From: an archaeon
GTDB lineage: Archaea > EX4484-52 > B79-G9
Assembly: GCA_030594585.1 (NCBI GenBank)
Contig: JAUVEX010000054.1
Coordinates: 1-6,716, forward strand
DNA: 6,716 bases
Direction: 5' to 3'
Shown here: positions 4,702 through 6,716 of the stretch, piece by piece
Position numbering within the stretch: the stretch's first letter is position 1
Layout: each line of letters starts with the position of its first letter
Made by a program: the position numbers and the translations under genes
The notes under the pieces: generated by a model
What the model was told of the DNA's origin: nothing
The model's input: only the letters and a program-made list of their open reading frames with translations
Database searches by the model: none

Positions 4702-6072
4702 TTAGGCGGCCTGTCTTGCAAGAAATTCCAAACCTTCTTCGTGTGCTTCTATTATTCTTAAAAAGTTCCAATAATCTGGGTGACTAATACCGTCTTGCTC
4801 AATTACCCTTTTGGCAACTTCCCGGAACGCATCATGTAGTTTTTCTGTTTCTTTTTTATATCCCATTTCAACCATGAGATTTTCAATTTCTTCATGCCTT
4901 TGCTTACCTTGTTCTACATGCTCTCTCTTTTTTCCGGTTGCATATGCGCGATTTATAAGCATATCAAAAAAATTGTAATAAACAGGAGCAAACCGTTGTT
5001 CCATAACGATCTCTCCAAATTCATGTGCAAAAAGACCACGCATAATTTCATCGTCTTTAAGAGACTCCGCGTACAGCTCATTTAGTTCTTCGGTAGGGGA
5101 TGTGTACGGATAGAAAGACATTATGTGTTTACAATTAGTAGATACAGGCCGTTCAATGATTTTTGCATTCAAAAAGCTTAATGTCTGGTTCTCAAAACCA
5201 CCACTTTCTACTGGTAAAAATGATTCTGTATGCGCTTTCATTGCCGGGGAATCGAGCAGATATATTAACGGGAAACTGCCAAAAGCAGTTCCTTCGAATT
5301 CTTCTCTCAATTCAGGAAATTTTAAGATGAATTTATCCCTTACTTGTTTAAATAAATCTGCTTTTGATTTGAGCAAGTCCATATAGTTGGTATCTGAGAA
5401 ATATTTTTGTTCAGTCTTTAATATTCTTAGTTTTGCTTCGGCATTGTCTTTATCCTCAAGATACCCCATACGCTCCTCAGCCCCGCATTCGTAAGATTTC
5501 GGGTCGAGCAGTTCCATATTTGCGATTCCTTCATTTATTTGTATGCCTTCTATTAATTGGTTCCAGTGATAGTACCGTATATCATCCCAACTAACAGGAG
5601 TTGTTATCGGCTCTATTGAATCTTCTATCTGCTGGTGAACCTCAAGGCCAAGCTTTTCCGGACTGGAAGCTAACCAATTTCTCATAGATTCATACAATAT
5701 GTCAAGATTTCTTTTTTCCAGGCTTTCTTCAGCAAACAGCCTCAATTTGAAACATTCTTCTTTAGCATCATAGATTATGTTTTCAAGAAACCCTAAATTT
5801 GTAGTATAAAATAAGCTAAAATTCTCTAGTGACGCGCCTTCTTTTAGTTTTGCCAGATAGAATAAACGCGGTTTATCACATTTCGCTTCAGTATCAGGAC
5901 AAATTTTTTCACGAAGTTTATTTCTTTCAATAATGTCTCTATCCATAAATTCTTCTGGCAAGGATGGCCTGCCTGCACGATAGAAATACTCAAAACAAAG
6001 ATCCAAGTACTTGTTCCGTTCTTCAGGGGTTCTAACAGAAATTACATTTGTCGCAACATATTTGTATTTCAT
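4702..6072 (-). CDS. Uncharacterised 456-residue protein with HExxE motif (zincin-like?)
   Basis: Not recognised as a named family. No signal peptide or membrane segment is seen, so it is probably cytoplasmic. The chain is rich in charged helical segments. The clearest motif is in the C-terminal third: GLFAHEFGEIV (346-356), with His350-Glu351-x-x-Glu354 inside an apparent amphipathic helix. About 40 residues later comes RHEEIENLMVEMGYK (392-406). That spacing and wording resemble gluzincin-like archaeal proteins that have HExxH followed by Glu-x-x-Ala-Asp...Gly-Phe/Tyr, but here the second His is Glu, so it may be a degenerate peptidase, a metal site of another type, or coincidence. The N-terminal two thirds, with a Cys pair at 58 and 65, match nothing recalled. 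ATG 6072 has GAGG 6 nt upstream, 18 nt after the preceding gene, so the two are likely co-transcribed. Confidence 0.8.
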   Translation of the reverse strand: MKYKYVATNVISVRTPEERNKYLDLCFEYFYRAGRPSLPEEFMDRDIIERNKLREKICPDTEAKCDKPRLFYLAKLKEGASLENFSLFYTTNLGFLENIIYDAKEECFKLRLFAEESLEKRNLDILYESMRNWLASSPEKLGLEVHQQIEDSIEPITTPVSWDDIRYYHWNQLIEGIQINEGIANMELLDPKSYECGAEERMGYLEDKDNAEAKLRILKTEQKYFSDTNYMDLLKSKADLFKQVRDKFILKFPELREEFEGTAFGSFPLIYLLDSPAMKAHTESFLPVESGGFENQTLSFLNAKIIERPVSTNCKHIMSFYPYTSPTEELNELYAESLKDDEIMRGLFAHEFGEIVMEQRFAPVYYNFFDMLINRAYATGKKREHVEQGKQRHEEIENLMVEMGYKKETEKLHDAFREVAKRVIEQDGISHPDYWNFLRIIEAHEEGLEFLARQAA

Positions 6073-6078
6073 GAAATG

Positions 6079-6082
6079 CCTC
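6079..6082 (-). promoter_or_regulatory. Ribosome binding site of the 456-residue gene (GAGG)
   Basis: GAGG on the minus strand, 6 nt before ATG 6072 and 8 nt after the TAA of the upstream 127-residue gene. It fits internal-gene translation within one operon. Confidence 0.6.
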
Positions 6083-6090
6083 TTGTTTTA

Positions 6091-6474
6091 TTATGGCAAT
6101 GTTAGTGTTTCATTGGTTTCAAGAAAACCTATTCTTTGAAGGAGTTCTTTGTAAAATGTTTTTGTTTCACTGTATGTATTCGGCTTATAATAATATATCC
6201 ATCCCTTATCGGTTTCTTCAGGGTGTGCATAATGGACATAACCTAACTCTAGTGCTCTCTTACTTCCGGTTTCTGCCTTTTCCAAACTTTTTTCTTTGTT
6301 AAGATATATGTGATTTTTAGCGATTTGTTCGGCTATTTGCCCGTAATTTAATCCATTATAACCTTCTTTTTTTCCATTTTCAATTTCATGTATGCCGAGA
6401 ACTGCAAGAACTTGTAGCGATTCTTCTAATTTTCCAAAAGCCAATCTTTTTTCAAGAGTATCTATAGCAATCAC
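6091..6474 (-). CDS. Uncharacterised 127-residue winged-helix-like protein
   Basis: Family not recognised. The order of predicted elements suggests a winged helix fold: helix at about 14-31 (KLEESLQVLAVLGIHEIE), a second helix around YGQIAEQIAK (44-53), a likely recognition helix SLEKAETGSKRALELGYV (63-80), and a possible wing GWIYYYKP (91-98). A C-terminal helix follows (about 101-117). The start is GTG 6474: no ATG lies near, and the GTG is about 27 nt from the centre of a TATA box, as expected for a leaderless message. The neighbouring GGTGAT could instead serve as an SD for a nearby non-ATG start. It is first in a two-gene unit with the HExxE protein, 18 nt apart, and divergent from the gene at 6601, so a regulator of the cassette is a reasonable guess from position only. 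Confidence 0.65.
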   Translation of the reverse strand: MIAIDTLEKRLAFGKLEESLQVLAVLGIHEIENGKKEGYNGLNYGQIAEQIAKNHIYLNKEKSLEKAETGSKRALELGYVHYAHPEETDKGWIYYYKPNTYSETKTFYKELLQRIGFLETNETLTLP

Positions 6475-6496
6475 CCTGAAAATAACTTGAATTCAA

Positions 6497-6506
6497 TATT
6501 TAAATA
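6497..6506 (-). promoter_or_regulatory. TATA box of the 127/456-residue gene pair
   Basis: TATTTAAATA, a perfect palindrome centred about 27 nt before GTG 6474 on the minus strand, gives a leaderless start. Being symmetric it could bind TBP either way; orientation is set by the neighbouring gene. Confidence 0.6.
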
Positions 6507-6568
6507 CGTTTTGGTGATAAAAGAACAATATTTGAAGTACAACTTAATAATAACAACAAAAACAAGGA

Positions 6569-6577
6569 TATTTAAAG
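6569..6577 (+). promoter_or_regulatory. TATA box of the gene starting at 6601
   Basis: TATTTAAAG on the plus strand, preceded by ACAAGGA, is centred about 27 nt before ATG 6601. No SD lies between, so a leaderless message is predicted. With the palindromic box at 6497-6506 it forms a divergent promoter pair within 126 bp. Confidence 0.55.
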
Positions 6578-6600
6578 TTTTTAAGCTGTTTTATGCTTTG

Positions 6601-6716
6601 ATGAATATTCAACAATCTATAGCATTAGAAATGCTTCCGAATGTATTGTATCATGGTACAAATTTAAAGTATCACAATCAACAACTTGAAAAACATTCAA
6701 GATATGAAATGGAAAC
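6601..6716 (+). CDS. Start of a possible ADP-ribosyltransferase-fold protein (partial)
   Basis: Only 38 complete codons lie in the window and the frame is open to the last base. After a short predicted helix (QQSIALEML, 4-12) comes PNVLYHGTN (13-21). Leu-Tyr-His-Gly-Thr near the N-terminus is the usual first beta-strand of ADP-ribosyltransferase-fold families of the H-Y-E type (PARP-like, DUF3990-like), whose His contacts NAD. The remaining Tyr and Glu motifs would be outside the window, so activity cannot be judged. The TATA box at the leaderless distance supports ATG 6601 as the real start. If the call holds, the product could modify protein, nucleic acid or a small molecule, as a toxin or effector or in housekeeping; nothing here distinguishes these. 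Confidence 0.5.
   Translation, partial: MNIQQSIALEMLPNVLYHGTNLKYHNQQLEKHSRYEME

Noticed and set aside
4702..6072. Calling the 456-residue protein an active zinc metalloprotease
   Set aside because: The motif is HExxE, not HExxH, and no signal peptide or other family motif supports a peptidase. Only a zincin-like hint is kept.
1..6716. CRISPR arrays, tRNA or rRNA genes, insertion sequences, attachment sites
   Set aside because: No regularly spaced direct repeats, cloverleaf-like segments, transposase motifs or terminal inverted repeats were seen on either strand; the space is almost fully taken by genes.

Overview
The window reads as a stretch of an AT-rich archaeal chromosome. The evidence is a ribosomal protein set found in archaea and eukaryotes but not bacteria (L7Ae, S28e, L24e), archaeal lipid enzymes (a geranylgeranyl reductase-family flavoprotein and an archaetidylserine synthase-type CDP-alcohol transferase), TTTAAA-type TATA boxes and Shine-Dalgarno sequences of the GGAGGTGAT class. 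Small genes, tight packing and a Cys-rich, sequon-rich surface protein suggest a DPANN-type or related small-genome archaeon. That lineage call is inference.

Layout. Bases 1-962 (minus) hold the first 320 codons of a geranylgeranyl reductase family protein, cut by the window edge. Divergent from it, 1039-2319 (plus) encodes a secreted protein with three about-49-residue Cys/Asn repeats, an Ig-like region, a seven-cysteine knot, a second beta-sandwich and a PGF-CTERM-like C-terminal anchor. A small winged-helix protein follows (2363-2647, plus) with its own TATA box. A tight minus-strand operon then runs from about 4664 to 2653: rpl7ae - rps28e - rpl24e - ndk - pssA. The first four genes are the classic archaeal cluster. 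The fifth, a phospholipid head-group enzyme, sits where many archaea have infB.

Bases 6474-4702 (minus) are a two-gene unit: a winged-helix-like 127-residue protein and a 456-residue protein of unknown family with an HExxE motif. A third gene starts divergently at 6601 and is cut at the window end; its visible 38 residues contain Leu-Tyr-His-Gly-Thr, a motif typical of ADP-ribosyltransferase-fold proteins. This right-hand cassette is the least explained and most accessory-looking part.

Expression logic. Five of the six transcription units open with a start codon placed 26-28 nt from the centre of a TATA box, so their mRNAs are predicted to be leaderless. Genes inside operons instead carry Shine-Dalgarno sites (GGTGA, GTGAT, GAGG). 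The exception is the ribosomal operon, which has a predicted leader of about 79 nt with a GGAGG site and a kink-turn-like fold next to it. That is where autoregulation by L7Ae would be expected. In ndk and rps28e the GTGAT ribosome binding site overlaps an apparent in-frame GTG start, so the true starts lie 9 nt further in.

No tRNA, rRNA, CRISPR array or insertion sequence was seen, and no gene-free stretch exceeds 150 bases.
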